A stretch of DNA of 64,000 nucleotides, from NCBI RefSeq assembly GCF_001688725.2, contig NZ_CP015401.2, forward strand, positions 3,100,001-3,164,000. Direction: 5' to 3'. Position numbers and translations under genes: made by a program. Numbering within the stretch: the first letter of the stretch is position 1; the number at the start of each line of letters is the position of its first letter. A model generated the notes under the pieces. The model did no database searches. It was not told the origin of the DNA and saw nothing but the letters and a program-made list of their open reading frames with translations. The stretch comes from Bacteroides caecimuris (lineage in GTDB: Bacteria; Bacteroidota; Bacteroidia; Bacteroidales; Bacteroidaceae). Below are positions 1-8,797 of this stretch, one piece after another.

Positions 1-902
1 CCCGGAATTTCTACCGCCTTTCCTGTTGTAAAAGAAAGTTCTGTACCATAGTCAGTTCCAGAATAAGCTCGGCAAATATATTCTGTCTCCGCCTTTAGGT
101 GTGGAACACAAGCCGTAAATGCCGCTCCATCAAATGTTATATAAGATTTATCTACTTTTTGCCATTCAAGTGCGGAAGTCTCACGGATTTCAAACCCATT
201 ATCCTCTCCTTCAAGCCCTTCACCATATAACCATGCTACATTCACCCATCCATCGGCCTGCTTCGTTTCAGCATTTTTATCTTTACGATAAGCACGCACT
301 TCCCATTCTTCTTCAAAGGAATCTTTATATTTCACCAAGATTTTGGCAGAAGCGTAATTGGAATATACAGTCCAATTCAAAGAAGGTATTTCAGTACTTC
401 CATTATAAGTAGCTCCTACCGGTCCCAACTTCAGTTCAAGCAATTGCAGCTCTTTCCACTTTGTGTCTTTTGTCACATATGCCACAGCCAACCGCTGTTC
501 TTCATTAATATCAGATACCCCAACTTGATTTTGGAGTTTATAAGTTCGATCTATATTACGCTTGGCAAGGATACTCCACTGATAATTTTGATAAAGTGAC
601 AATGTTACTTTATAAGGACTCGTCAAATCAATAATATCGTTCACCGCAAGTGTACTTTCAGCACCTTCCGTCACAGTGAAAGCAGTAACCTGAACTTTTT
701 TCAAATCCTGCGTCTCTTCTATATTAAGTGTGACTGTACGGTTTTCTTCGGAAATAACAGCATTCCCTTGCTGTCCGGTCACTTGCATTTCTATAATAGA
801 TAATGCAATCTGCGGATATCCTATGTCATTTTTGATACAGCTTTGCAGTAAACATACGATTACTGCACTAAGAGATAAATTATATATAATACGCATCACC
901 AT
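1..902 (-). CDS. Surface lipoprotein with an fn3-like module, partial (C-terminus beyond the window)
   Basis: An open frame runs from 902 off the left edge. The start ATG at 902-900 overlaps the TAA of the upstream gene (TAATG), which suggests translational coupling; a second in-frame ATG lies at 896. The N-terminus is a short hydrophobic segment ending in a lipobox-like LLQSC, so export as a lipoprotein is likely. The visible part ends in an fn3-like stretch (TEYICRAYSGTDYGTEL, then SFTTG). The same kind of stretch precedes the PCMD domain in the protein at 2511-4760, so I infer a PCMD-type C-terminus outside the window. It is the last visible gene of a six-gene operon. Function unknown. Confidence 0.75.
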   Translation of the reverse strand, partial: MVMRIIYNLSLSAVIVCLLQSCIKNDIGYPQIALSIIEMQVTGQQGNAVISEENRTVTLNIEETQDLKKVQVTAFTVTEGAESTLAVNDIIDLTSPYKVTLSLYQNYQWSILAKRNIDRTYKLQNQVGVSDINEEQRLAVAYVTKDTKWKELQLLELKLGPVGATYNGSTEIPSLNWTVYSNYASAKILVKYKDSFEEEWEVRAYRKDKNAETKQADGWVNVAWLYGEGLEGEDNGFEIRETSALEWQKVDKSYITFDGAAFTACVPHLKAETEYICRAYSGTDYGTELSFTTGKAVEIP

Positions 903-1750
903 TACATGCAAAAAGTTAAACCAATATTTATATTAAACAGATTGATCTTAAAATCAGCACCGCTAGACCGTCGTTTTCCAGTTTCTCCCAAATTATTGCT
1001 TTGTTTCTCCAATCTATATTTGAAACCCACTACTCCAAAAGAAAGTTCTGCACAAACATTCTGTGTTATAAAAACAGAGATGCCCGGATTGATACCCAAA
1101 TGCAATTCATTTATCGTTGTATCCGTCCGCTTATATTCCGCTCCTTCTCCTCTGGCAAAACTCGATGTCCCATTCAAATACGTTAATGTCGTCTCATTAA
1201 ATAATCCGAATAATTTTCCCCTATCAAGCCCGACATACGAACGGTGGAACAAGCCAAAGGAATACAAGTCTTCCGCATATCTCATATTACTCAATGAGAA
1301 ATCCGACTCTTCATCAATATTAAGCGATATATTTCCTAAATCAGCAATTGTATGATTATATCCGAGCTTCATTCCGACTACAACATTATCCTTCACTGCA
1401 TAACCAACAAAAGGCTTAACTGAAAACATTTTAAAGTTACAATCAAAATCCTTCAGCATAGAAAACAGCAAACGGCTGTCATCACTATCAAAATTAACAT
1501 AGGAGAAAGTAAGACCACCAATCCATTTTTTCTTAGGAATAAACCGATAACTTACAATTCCACGATCAAAGCGTCCGATTGGTTTGATATGAATCAAGTT
1601 AGTGTTCTCTACAACATCTTTCTTCCTCTCCAATTCCGCTTTATCCAAATAAATGGTATCACGTATTATAACTGTATCCCGTTGTTGTGCCGAAAGTGTC
1701 TGTACTCCAGCCAACACAACCATTACACATATATAGATTAATCGACTCAT
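902..1750 (-). CDS. Outer-membrane beta-barrel protein (paralog of the next gene upstream)
   Basis: 282 aa with a signal peptide ending around LSAQ (residues 1-21). A short charged segment follows (RDTVIIRDTIYLDKAELERKK, roughly residues 24-44), then alternating strands typical of small 8- to 12-stranded outer-membrane barrels; there is no plug domain or lipobox. It shares the opening RGIVSYRFIPKKKWIGG (compare FVPKGQWIVG) and the ending FKINLFNINIGL (compare FKINLFSIGLGI) with the 1761-2489 product, so the two look like duplicated paralogs. The genes are 10 bp apart in one operon with DUF4493-type lipoproteins. The role is unknown; it may anchor or export the co-encoded lipoproteins, but that is inference. 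Confidence 0.8.
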   Translation of the reverse strand: MSRLIYICVMVVLAGVQTLSAQQRDTVIIRDTIYLDKAELERKKDVVENTNLIHIKPIGRFDRGIVSYRFIPKKKWIGGLTFSYVNFDSDDSRLLFSMLKDFDCNFKMFSVKPFVGYAVKDNVVVGMKLGYNHTIADLGNISLNIDEESDFSLSNMRYAEDLYSFGLFHRSYVGLDRGKLFGLFNETTLTYLNGTSSFARGEGAEYKRTDTTINELHLGINPGISVFITQNVCAELSFGVVGFKYRLEKQSNNLGETGKRRSSGADFKINLFNINIGLTFCM

Positions 1751-1760
1751 TATTTCTTTC

Positions 1761-2489
1761 TTATAAGTAGAATGCTATACCTAATCCAATAGAGAATAGG
1801 TTAATTTTAAAGTTTGCCGCACTCGACGAACGCTCTCCGACATACACTTGATCTGTAGTTTGTTTTACCTTACTAAAATCCAATCCAAGAACCCCAACAC
1901 TGACCTCAACTGCCGTAAAATTATTTATAAACGCAACAATACCGGGAGCGACTCCCAAGCCAAAATCTGTAGTTTTCGAATATGTTCCGCTTAGTGAAGT
2001 ATTATCCTTTGTGATTACTTTAGACTGGCTTCCACCAACCTCCAATCTGGTTTCAGCGAAAAGAGCAAAACGTTTGCTCGTCCCTATGTTGATATAATTT
2101 CGAAGAATTCCAATGGCACTGTACGTGTGCTTCAATTGATACATATCATTCACATCAAACTTGGTATCTTCGTCAAGATTCAGAGTCACTCCATCCAATT
2201 TTGTCAATGTACGTCCATAAGAGAAACGTCCTCCGGCAGCCACATTATCTTTAAATGCATAACAAAACATCGGACTCACCTTAAAGGTATATCCATCTGA
2301 ATTGAAACCATCAATTACCAGAAACTGATAGTTCTGCTCGCTATGTTCGGAATAAGAAACCGAACTGCCAACAATCCATTGCCCTTTCGGAACAAAGGTG
2401 TGAGCCTCTATATTACGTTTAAACTCTTGTGCCTGAGCAGTCATACCCACTATCAACAAGAGATATATTAAAATCTTTTTCACGTGCAA
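1761..2489 (-). CDS. Outer-membrane beta-barrel protein
   Basis: 242 aa with an N-terminal signal peptide (MHVKKILIYLLLIVGMTAQAQ). The rest is built of amphipathic strands and ends in an aromatic-containing hydrophobic strand (IGLGIAFYL), as expected for a barrel inserted by the BAM complex. It is a paralog of the downstream gene at 902-1750 but lacks that protein's charged N-terminal extension. It lies 21 bp after the DUF4493-PCMD lipoprotein gene and is probably co-transcribed with it. No enzyme motifs are visible. Confidence 0.8.
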   Translation of the reverse strand: MHVKKILIYLLLIVGMTAQAQEFKRNIEAHTFVPKGQWIVGSSVSYSEHSEQNYQFLVIDGFNSDGYTFKVSPMFCYAFKDNVAAGGRFSYGRTLTKLDGVTLNLDEDTKFDVNDMYQLKHTYSAIGILRNYINIGTSKRFALFAETRLEVGGSQSKVITKDNTSLSGTYSKTTDFGLGVAPGIVAFINNFTAVEVSVGVLGLDFSKVKQTTDQVYVGERSSSAANFKINLFSIGLGIAFYL

Positions 2490-2510
2490 TATTTATTTGA
2501 TAATCAATGG

Positions 2511-4760
2511 TTAATACACTAGTTCTACATCATCTATCCACATTATACTCCCCACAGCTCCGGCAAAATAATCTCCATAGCGACTAGAAGAAGCAACCAT
2601 CACGATATATTTGGGCAAACGGGTGTTATCTCGATAATCCAAAGGAATGATAATCTCCGCCATTTCAGTGTCTCCGCCAACATCCTCCGTAAAAATACGC
2701 TCTCCATAGGCAATTATATTCTCATCATTCGGATCAAAAGTGCGTGTGTTTTCCGGATGATTAAAATCCGTCTGTGCAACGACAGCCCATTCATATCCCG
2801 AAATATATTCACTACCCGTTCCAGGCCAATCACCTACAGCCACATAAATGATTCCCTGATCCGGCTCCCCTGAAATAAGTCCTTGTTCAGGCAAGGCGTT
2901 GTTAGTTACTACTTCAGGACGATACTTAACATAGACACGTAAAGCTGACGGACGGGCTGTAAAAGGACGCCCCCAACCTAAGACACCATTTCCTTTCCAT
3001 CCATCCATTATGGTTTTCAAATATCTTCCGGCAAACAGATTACCTGCTGCAAACTGTCCGATTCCAAGAACTTTGGCATCTGTTGAAGTTAACTTAGCAG
3101 AATATGTTCCACTATGTTTAATAGAAGCATCAGCAACCGTAATATCGACACTCGCAGATTTGGAACCATGATTTCCTGAATCCCAAAAAATATCACTTTC
3201 GGCAGATGAAGTCGCAATATAGGCAGGCATACTTCCCGACCAATATTCAAAACTACTATTTTCCAGTTGCAATGCTTTTTCCGTAGTAAACGTACAGACA
3301 ACTGTAGATAGCACATCACCATCCATTAATTGATATTCATATTTCGTGTCAGAAAGCAATCCCGTCACAGCAGACGCGCTCTGAACATTCTGCCCGTCAC
3401 GAACAGCATCTACTATTTTCCAATCTTGCTCATCCGCCTTACGATAGCGGAAGGCCAATGCACCTTGTGGCTCACGACCGGGAAGAACAGTACCATACAG
3501 AGTAGCTTTTGTTGCCCACACTTCATAGACCGGAACAGGTTCTGTTTGTACGGTAGCATCCGAAACTACCATCTTCCAGTTTGCTGTACGCATCTTATTA
3601 TTTGCATCTGTCGCAGTCAGGCTAATTGCATAAGTACCTTCGTTAACCGTATATTTCCGAATCAAATCAGCAGACAGAATCAGATTCAATGCATATCCTT
3701 TGGATTCTGCTTTTTCATCAATCAGTATTCCACCTTCCGTCAACTGAGTTTTTTGTTCCTCTGTCAGATTTTTCAAGTCAAAAGAGTTTTCACTTGTTGC
3801 CAAAAATTCAGGAAACTGTTCAGATGAAAGAAGCACTTGTTGCAAAGCAGAAGAGCCGGTAATATTTATAGTAACATCCGAACCACTTTCAGTAGCGACA
3901 TAACTTGTGGCATCCAGATTGAAGATTTCATCTCCATATGCAGCAGTAAATACCGGGCGACGGTAATACACAACCTCTTCTTCAATGATTTCCAACGGAG
4001 TGGCATCCACTCGTAAATGTAAAATAGCCCCTCCGGTATCAGGATTTCCCACCTCAATATCCTTGTATTCATAAGTCAACTGATAAAGAGTGGCCGCTTT
4101 CGCTTGTGGAATAGTATCAACCTGTGTGTACGGACGTCCTGCAATATCAGTTGCCGAAAATGTGCAAAACAAAGTATCGCAATCGGCTGGAAGAGAGAAA
4201 TATCCCATTGCTTCCAAATTATCCGCATTAAAATCCAATATTCCATTTTCTGCCTTTACGGCTATTGACACAGCATATTCTTCTTTAAAAACAGTTTTCA
4301 AAGATTCACCGAAAGCAACTTTTGTTACTGTGTTTGCAATATTACATATCACATCTACCGGGGTTACTTTTGCTCTCTCTACAGTGAAAGGTTCAACTCC
4401 CTCATAGAACTTTTTGGTAAACGATGCAGCCACAGAATCTCCGGCAGTCACCCGTACACGGTATTCGCCGGAAGGCAATGTTATCCCTTCTTCCGGAAGT
4501 TCTGCCGTACCCAAGTATTTACGAATCAACTTATCCGTATCATAAATTCGAATTTTACAATCTTTTACCAAGGCACTTTCTTCATCGGCAGTCAGAGAAC
4601 GAGTAACAACTACCTGCAAGTCATTTTTCATCTGTACCCCCAAACGAAGCGTACCTTCTCCACCATAGCCTACATTTTCATCACTCTGACAACCACTTAA
4701 AGCCAACAGAGATAAAATGATATATTTATTAATCTTTTTCATCATACTCCTTTGCCTCAC
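2511..4760 (-). CDS. DUF4493 and PCMD domain lipoprotein
   Basis: 749 aa. A signal peptide with lipobox LSGCQ follows an N-terminal extension; the likely start is the second or third Met (MMKKINKYII), about 6 residues in. Residues about 30-240 resemble the DUF4493 family of Bacteroidetes surface proteins (a VTRSL segment, then an IRIYDTDKLI strand and an SGEYRVRV motif). Two Ig/fn3-like stretches follow. The last about 245 residues, beginning LENSSFEYWSG and ending MWIDDVELVY, look like a PCMD (putative carbohydrate metabolism) jelly-roll domain. A surface-exposed carbohydrate-binding role is suggested by the family name only. It lies 2 bp downstream of the 4763-6028 gene. Confidence 0.82.
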   Translation of the reverse strand: MRQRSMMKKINKYIILSLLALSGCQSDENVGYGGEGTLRLGVQMKNDLQVVVTRSLTADEESALVKDCKIRIYDTDKLIRKYLGTAELPEEGITLPSGEYRVRVTAGDSVAASFTKKFYEGVEPFTVERAKVTPVDVICNIANTVTKVAFGESLKTVFKEEYAVSIAVKAENGILDFNADNLEAMGYFSLPADCDTLFCTFSATDIAGRPYTQVDTIPQAKAATLYQLTYEYKDIEVGNPDTGGAILHLRVDATPLEIIEEEVVYYRRPVFTAAYGDEIFNLDATSYVATESGSDVTINITGSSALQQVLLSSEQFPEFLATSENSFDLKNLTEEQKTQLTEGGILIDEKAESKGYALNLILSADLIRKYTVNEGTYAISLTATDANNKMRTANWKMVVSDATVQTEPVPVYEVWATKATLYGTVLPGREPQGALAFRYRKADEQDWKIVDAVRDGQNVQSASAVTGLLSDTKYEYQLMDGDVLSTVVCTFTTEKALQLENSSFEYWSGSMPAYIATSSAESDIFWDSGNHGSKSASVDITVADASIKHSGTYSAKLTSTDAKVLGIGQFAAGNLFAGRYLKTIMDGWKGNGVLGWGRPFTARPSALRVYVKYRPEVVTNNALPEQGLISGEPDQGIIYVAVGDWPGTGSEYISGYEWAVVAQTDFNHPENTRTFDPNDENIIAYGERIFTEDVGGDTEMAEIIIPLDYRDNTRLPKYIVMVASSSRYGDYFAGAVGSIMWIDDVELVY

Positions 4761-4762
4761 TT

Positions 4763-6028
4763 TTACTTGGTATTCAATGTCAAGGTAGCTGTAGCAGATG
4801 CATTTGTTACATCTTTCACCGTAATCTTAAACTGATGCATGCCATGATATACCTGCAACAGTGGAACAAATTTTGTAATATTAAAAGGTACCGTCTCTGT
4901 TGTTTTCACTTCATCTCCAACCGGGAAACCTAATGAAATCAAGTTATTTTTATGATCCTCATCTGCCGGCGGGTTTGCCAAATCAAAGGACGTAGCACCA
5001 AACAACTCTACTACAGCTGCCACAAAATCGTTATCAGAACTTGTAATCTCCACAATCACATTCTTTATTCCTCTGGAAGCCAACAAATTCACAACAACAA
5101 GACCATCAACCTCTTCATTATAGTCATTTGCATCAATTGGAGTATTCAAATCAAAATTCTTATTACCACTTGTCACAGTAGGGTCAGTACCTTCCTTATC
5201 TCCTCCTGATGGAAAGTCGTCTATTCCCTCTTCCTCTCCGGGATGAACAGAACCATCCAACTCTACAATATCACAAGTAACATCATACTCAACAGACGGA
5301 TTGGCAGCTCCTCCTGTTCCCGGATCACCATTGGCATCCCGCAATGTATAAGTAATAATCAATTGAGAACCCATATTTATATTGGAAAAAGATTTATTAA
5401 TCGGCACATCTAGTTCATCATCAAGCTCACCTATAAACTTCGCATCAATCACGTTACCACTTGCTGCTGCAGGAAAATAACCGGCACGAGTTTCATCTTT
5501 TTCAAAATTAAGAGAGTATTTATTATTAACAGTAACTTTAATATTAGCCTCATCCCCCAACAATTTCCTGAAATTCTCATCATATTGGATAGTCACCATG
5601 ATACAATTCAATGTACAGTTAACCGTTTCAAGATTAGTAATCTGATCTTTCTGAATCTCAAAATTCTTCGATCCTTCACAATAAGGCTCATCAAATAAAG
5701 CTATGCCAACATTAGGAGCATGAGCTATCACTTTATATTTTCCCACCTTTAACTGAAAAATCTCAGGAAGCTCACTATATTTCCATTCCGAAACCAAAGT
5801 TTCATCTTCTGCATTATAGATGCCTACTATATAATTACTGGGATCTACTGTTTCAGCACGAGATACCGGAGTAGCATTTACATTTACCGACAGTCCCATA
5901 GAAGCCAAATTCACTTGTCCATAATCATTGGACTCTTTTCCAAAATCCATGTTTTCGCGATCACAAGCTGACATTAATATTATCAAAACAGTCAGCAACA
6001 AATATGTCGGATGAATTATTTTTTTCAT
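4763..6028 (-). CDS. DUF4493 domain lipoprotein
   Basis: 421 aa. The signal peptide ends in lipobox MSACDRE. Residues about 40-260 match the same DUF4493-like architecture as its two neighbours (VGIYNAEDETLVSEWKYS, then KVGKYKVIAHAP and the YCEGSKNFEI motif). The C-terminal 130 residues form another Ig-like region, but this copy lacks the PCMD domain. It sits 21 bp after the 6050-8572 gene and 2 bp before the 2511-4760 gene. The three copies probably arose by duplication. Function unknown. Confidence 0.8.
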   Translation of the reverse strand: MKKIIHPTYLLLTVLIILMSACDRENMDFGKESNDYGQVNLASMGLSVNVNATPVSRAETVDPSNYIVGIYNAEDETLVSEWKYSELPEIFQLKVGKYKVIAHAPNVGIALFDEPYCEGSKNFEIQKDQITNLETVNCTLNCIMVTIQYDENFRKLLGDEANIKVTVNNKYSLNFEKDETRAGYFPAAASGNVIDAKFIGELDDELDVPINKSFSNINMGSQLIITYTLRDANGDPGTGGAANPSVEYDVTCDIVELDGSVHPGEEEGIDDFPSGGDKEGTDPTVTSGNKNFDLNTPIDANDYNEEVDGLVVVNLLASRGIKNVIVEITSSDNDFVAAVVELFGATSFDLANPPADEDHKNNLISLGFPVGDEVKTTETVPFNITKFVPLLQVYHGMHQFKITVKDVTNASATATLTLNTK

Positions 6029-6049
6029 ATCATTTTTATTTAATGTAAA

Positions 6050-8572
6050 TTAGTTTGCATATTCTAAAACCAGATCATCGATAACCAAAACATTACCTAT
6101 AGCTCTAGTATCTCCATATCCAGCAAAGAGTCCTAAACTGCCACTATATCCGTTCACAGATGGCGTAGAAGCAGTACTTGCCAAAAACTCAACAGATATG
6201 TGTGTCGGTGAAAGTTGAATATTCTTATATTCAATACCAACTATTCCCTGAGTGTCAACAGGAGTAGCCATTGAACTCGTCAATTCCAACATACCTTCAC
6301 CTAATACAACAATACTTCCATCGTCTTCACGATGTTCTATTTTCACAACAGCAGAAGCAGATTCACCATTTATAGAATGAAAACGATAAATAAATGACAT
6401 CTGAGTAGGACGAGAACTAAATATATGTCCATATTGTTCTCCTGATTGTTTATCATATTGACCTATAAACAAACAACCTGATGTTTTCTTTCTACAATTA
6501 GGAGAATTCTTTTTAGAACAAGTACTTCCTGCCCCCCAGCCTACAACAGCTATTTCTGCAGAATACTCACCGTTACACGGTTTATTCGAAATTCCTATTT
6601 TTGAGCTAGCAGAATGGTTAGAATTAACATAGGTAGTACTCAGATGATATCTATAAAAATAAGATTGATCATCGGATTCAGCTGTACTCAAATCGTTGCG
6701 TGTTGCCCACCACGGCTCATTTTCACCTTCTAAATAAGGATATGCAGTATATATTTCCTGATTTCCATTACTAATACCACTTATTTTATCTGATTTCCAT
6801 ACAAACTTCTCATACCATTGTTCAAAGTTTGAATTAGGTATCTGTAATTCACTTTCCGTATTAATTTCCAATTCATCAGAAGCTGCAACAATATCTCCTT
6901 CCAAATCCTTTTTCACAATACGAAGATCTATTTTCTCCCCTGCAGGCAATCCGGTCATGGACACAGAAGTATTATCAACACTATAAACCGGATTTATCTC
7001 TTTCCCGTCATTAAAACATAAAAATTCCCAACCGTCCTCAATACTTTTGTCCACTTGTACTGTTGCTTTCTTTGTCCAAACATCACCAGGATAAGCCAGA
7101 CTAAGTGTATACAATGGAGCTTCAACAGTACTTTCTACCGACTTCATCCGACGAAGGTAGTTAGCTTCTATTTGCATTACGGAAGTCTGTGACTCAGGCA
7201 AAACAAAAGTCAGTTGATGTTGTTCCTTATCAGAGTTTATTTTCTTTGGAGTAATAGCTTGCTTGCTATCACCTACCTTCAACCAATAATTAACTTTTAA
7301 TGGATCTCCATCAAGCGTCATATTCACATTCACTTTGGTCGTACCATAAGCAATTGTAGGTCCAGTAGTAATTGCAAACTTATTATCCAGACTATTCACT
7401 TTGAGAGTCAACGGTTCTTCATTGGTTTTTGAAAGTATATCAACCGCATTTAAAGTGAAAAGATGTTCTGCGTCCCCTTCTTTATATTCCAAGAAAGGGA
7501 TAACATCCGTAAAATCAATCATCGCTATCTTATCCTTCTTGTCACTTAGGCCTACGATTTTCAATCCTAACTCTTGCATTTTTTCTAAAATATCGGCAGG
7601 CACATTAGCCAAGTCCACCGATTCCGGCCATCCTTGCTCAATCAAAGTATTGGAGCGAGTTGTCAAATTACAATGGGCAATCCCACCAGCCGCATTCAAA
7701 TATGCGTAAATCTGTGATGATTCGGCACTTTTACCTTCAACAACAGACAATGCTTCTGTCCCAAATCCATTCGCTTTCAGATAAGGAGCCGGAGCACTTA
7801 ACGCTTCGTCAGAAACATCAATTGTTATTGGTTCCTGATTTGGAATATCGTCACTGAACGATATATTTACCATTGATGAACCTGCATCCACATCAAGCGT
7901 CAAAATATAAGCATGACGGGCTTCTGCTAAAAAAGTTTTTGCTTGCACAGTCACTTCCTGACTGCTACCTTGCTTTTTGCGAAATGTGGTACGGACTTGC
8001 AGCTCTCCCGGTTTAAAATATCCATAGCGTTCTTCCGACTGTTCAAACTTTACTATGTTATTTAAAGAAGAAGTAACTTCGGAAGAGTAGGAAGAAAAGA
8101 ATTCTTTAAAAGCATCCGTATAAGTAATCTTTAGTTTTGCATTCGCTAAATAGCAAGTCACTTTCACATTAGTCGTTTTTCCTTTCGATATAGTAAACGA
8201 TTGATTACCTTCAAAATATGGTAATTCAAATCCTTCATTTTCGACATCACTATACGAAGCAACCGCTGTATAATTTCCCGAACGAAGTGTCAGTTCATCA
8301 TCCGCAAAAAAATCCGCCAAAGTAGCCCATTTTCCACGAAGAGTTTCTCCTTTAAATATGGAAAAAGAGAAATCATTTACATCAGGAACTCCCTGTTCTG
8401 TTCCGTCACCCACCCGGGTATTGGTTCCCACTACCACCTCGGGATTTGCATTAACCTGTACATGTAATGTCCCACTTCCTTCACTACCTTCATCACGTTC
8501 TGAAGAACAAGAAAAAAACAGAGGCAAAAGACATATACAAAAAGCTAGTTTTACTAGTTGTCTGTTACTCAT
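6050..8572 (-). CDS. DUF4493 and PCMD domain lipoprotein, first gene of the operon
   Basis: 840 aa. Signal peptide with lipobox FFSCSS; mature N-terminus acidic and Ser/Gly-rich. DUF4493-like region at about residues 30-250 (FSIFKGETLRGKW, SGNYTAVASY, YFEGNQSFTI), Ig-like middle, and a PCMD-like C-terminal domain from about residue 565 (IPNSNFEQWYEKF) to the end (NVLVIDDLVLEYAN). It leads the six-gene minus-strand operon running past the left window edge. I could not find a convincing TAnnTTTG element in the 225 bp upstream. The family is typical of gut Bacteroides; substrate and partner are unknown. Confidence 0.82.
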   Translation of the reverse strand: MSNRQLVKLAFCICLLPLFFSCSSERDEGSEGSGTLHVQVNANPEVVVGTNTRVGDGTEQGVPDVNDFSFSIFKGETLRGKWATLADFFADDELTLRSGNYTAVASYSDVENEGFELPYFEGNQSFTISKGKTTNVKVTCYLANAKLKITYTDAFKEFFSSYSSEVTSSLNNIVKFEQSEERYGYFKPGELQVRTTFRKKQGSSQEVTVQAKTFLAEARHAYILTLDVDAGSSMVNISFSDDIPNQEPITIDVSDEALSAPAPYLKANGFGTEALSVVEGKSAESSQIYAYLNAAGGIAHCNLTTRSNTLIEQGWPESVDLANVPADILEKMQELGLKIVGLSDKKDKIAMIDFTDVIPFLEYKEGDAEHLFTLNAVDILSKTNEEPLTLKVNSLDNKFAITTGPTIAYGTTKVNVNMTLDGDPLKVNYWLKVGDSKQAITPKKINSDKEQHQLTFVLPESQTSVMQIEANYLRRMKSVESTVEAPLYTLSLAYPGDVWTKKATVQVDKSIEDGWEFLCFNDGKEINPVYSVDNTSVSMTGLPAGEKIDLRIVKKDLEGDIVAASDELEINTESELQIPNSNFEQWYEKFVWKSDKISGISNGNQEIYTAYPYLEGENEPWWATRNDLSTAESDDQSYFYRYHLSTTYVNSNHSASSKIGISNKPCNGEYSAEIAVVGWGAGSTCSKKNSPNCRKKTSGCLFIGQYDKQSGEQYGHIFSSRPTQMSFIYRFHSINGESASAVVKIEHREDDGSIVVLGEGMLELTSSMATPVDTQGIVGIEYKNIQLSPTHISVEFLASTASTPSVNGYSGSLGLFAGYGDTRAIGNVLVIDDLVLEYAN

Positions 8573-8733
8573 CTCTCTAGAATCTCTAAAATGTATAAAA
8601 CTGAACGTAAAAGTACAGTTTTACTTTTTTATAATAAAGTATCCAAAGAAAGTTTTATTTCCAAATATGAAAATAGGAACACAATTAGCATATTACATCT
8701 AAAAAACAGACCATTTTAAAGAGGAAAAACACA

Positions 8734-8767
8734 AAAGTTCTGTCTTTCATATGAAAAACAGAACTTT
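8734..8767 (-). terminator. Rho-independent terminator of the PPDK-type gene
   Basis: Near-perfect 34-bp inverted repeat with arms AAAGTTCTGT and ACAGAACTTT around a TTTCATATGAAA palindrome. On the minus strand it lies 31 bp past the stop of the gene at 8798-11773 and is followed by TTGTGTTTTT. Confidence 0.75.
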
Positions 8768-8797
8768 CCTTATTCAAGTTGAGAGTGTTAACAGAAC

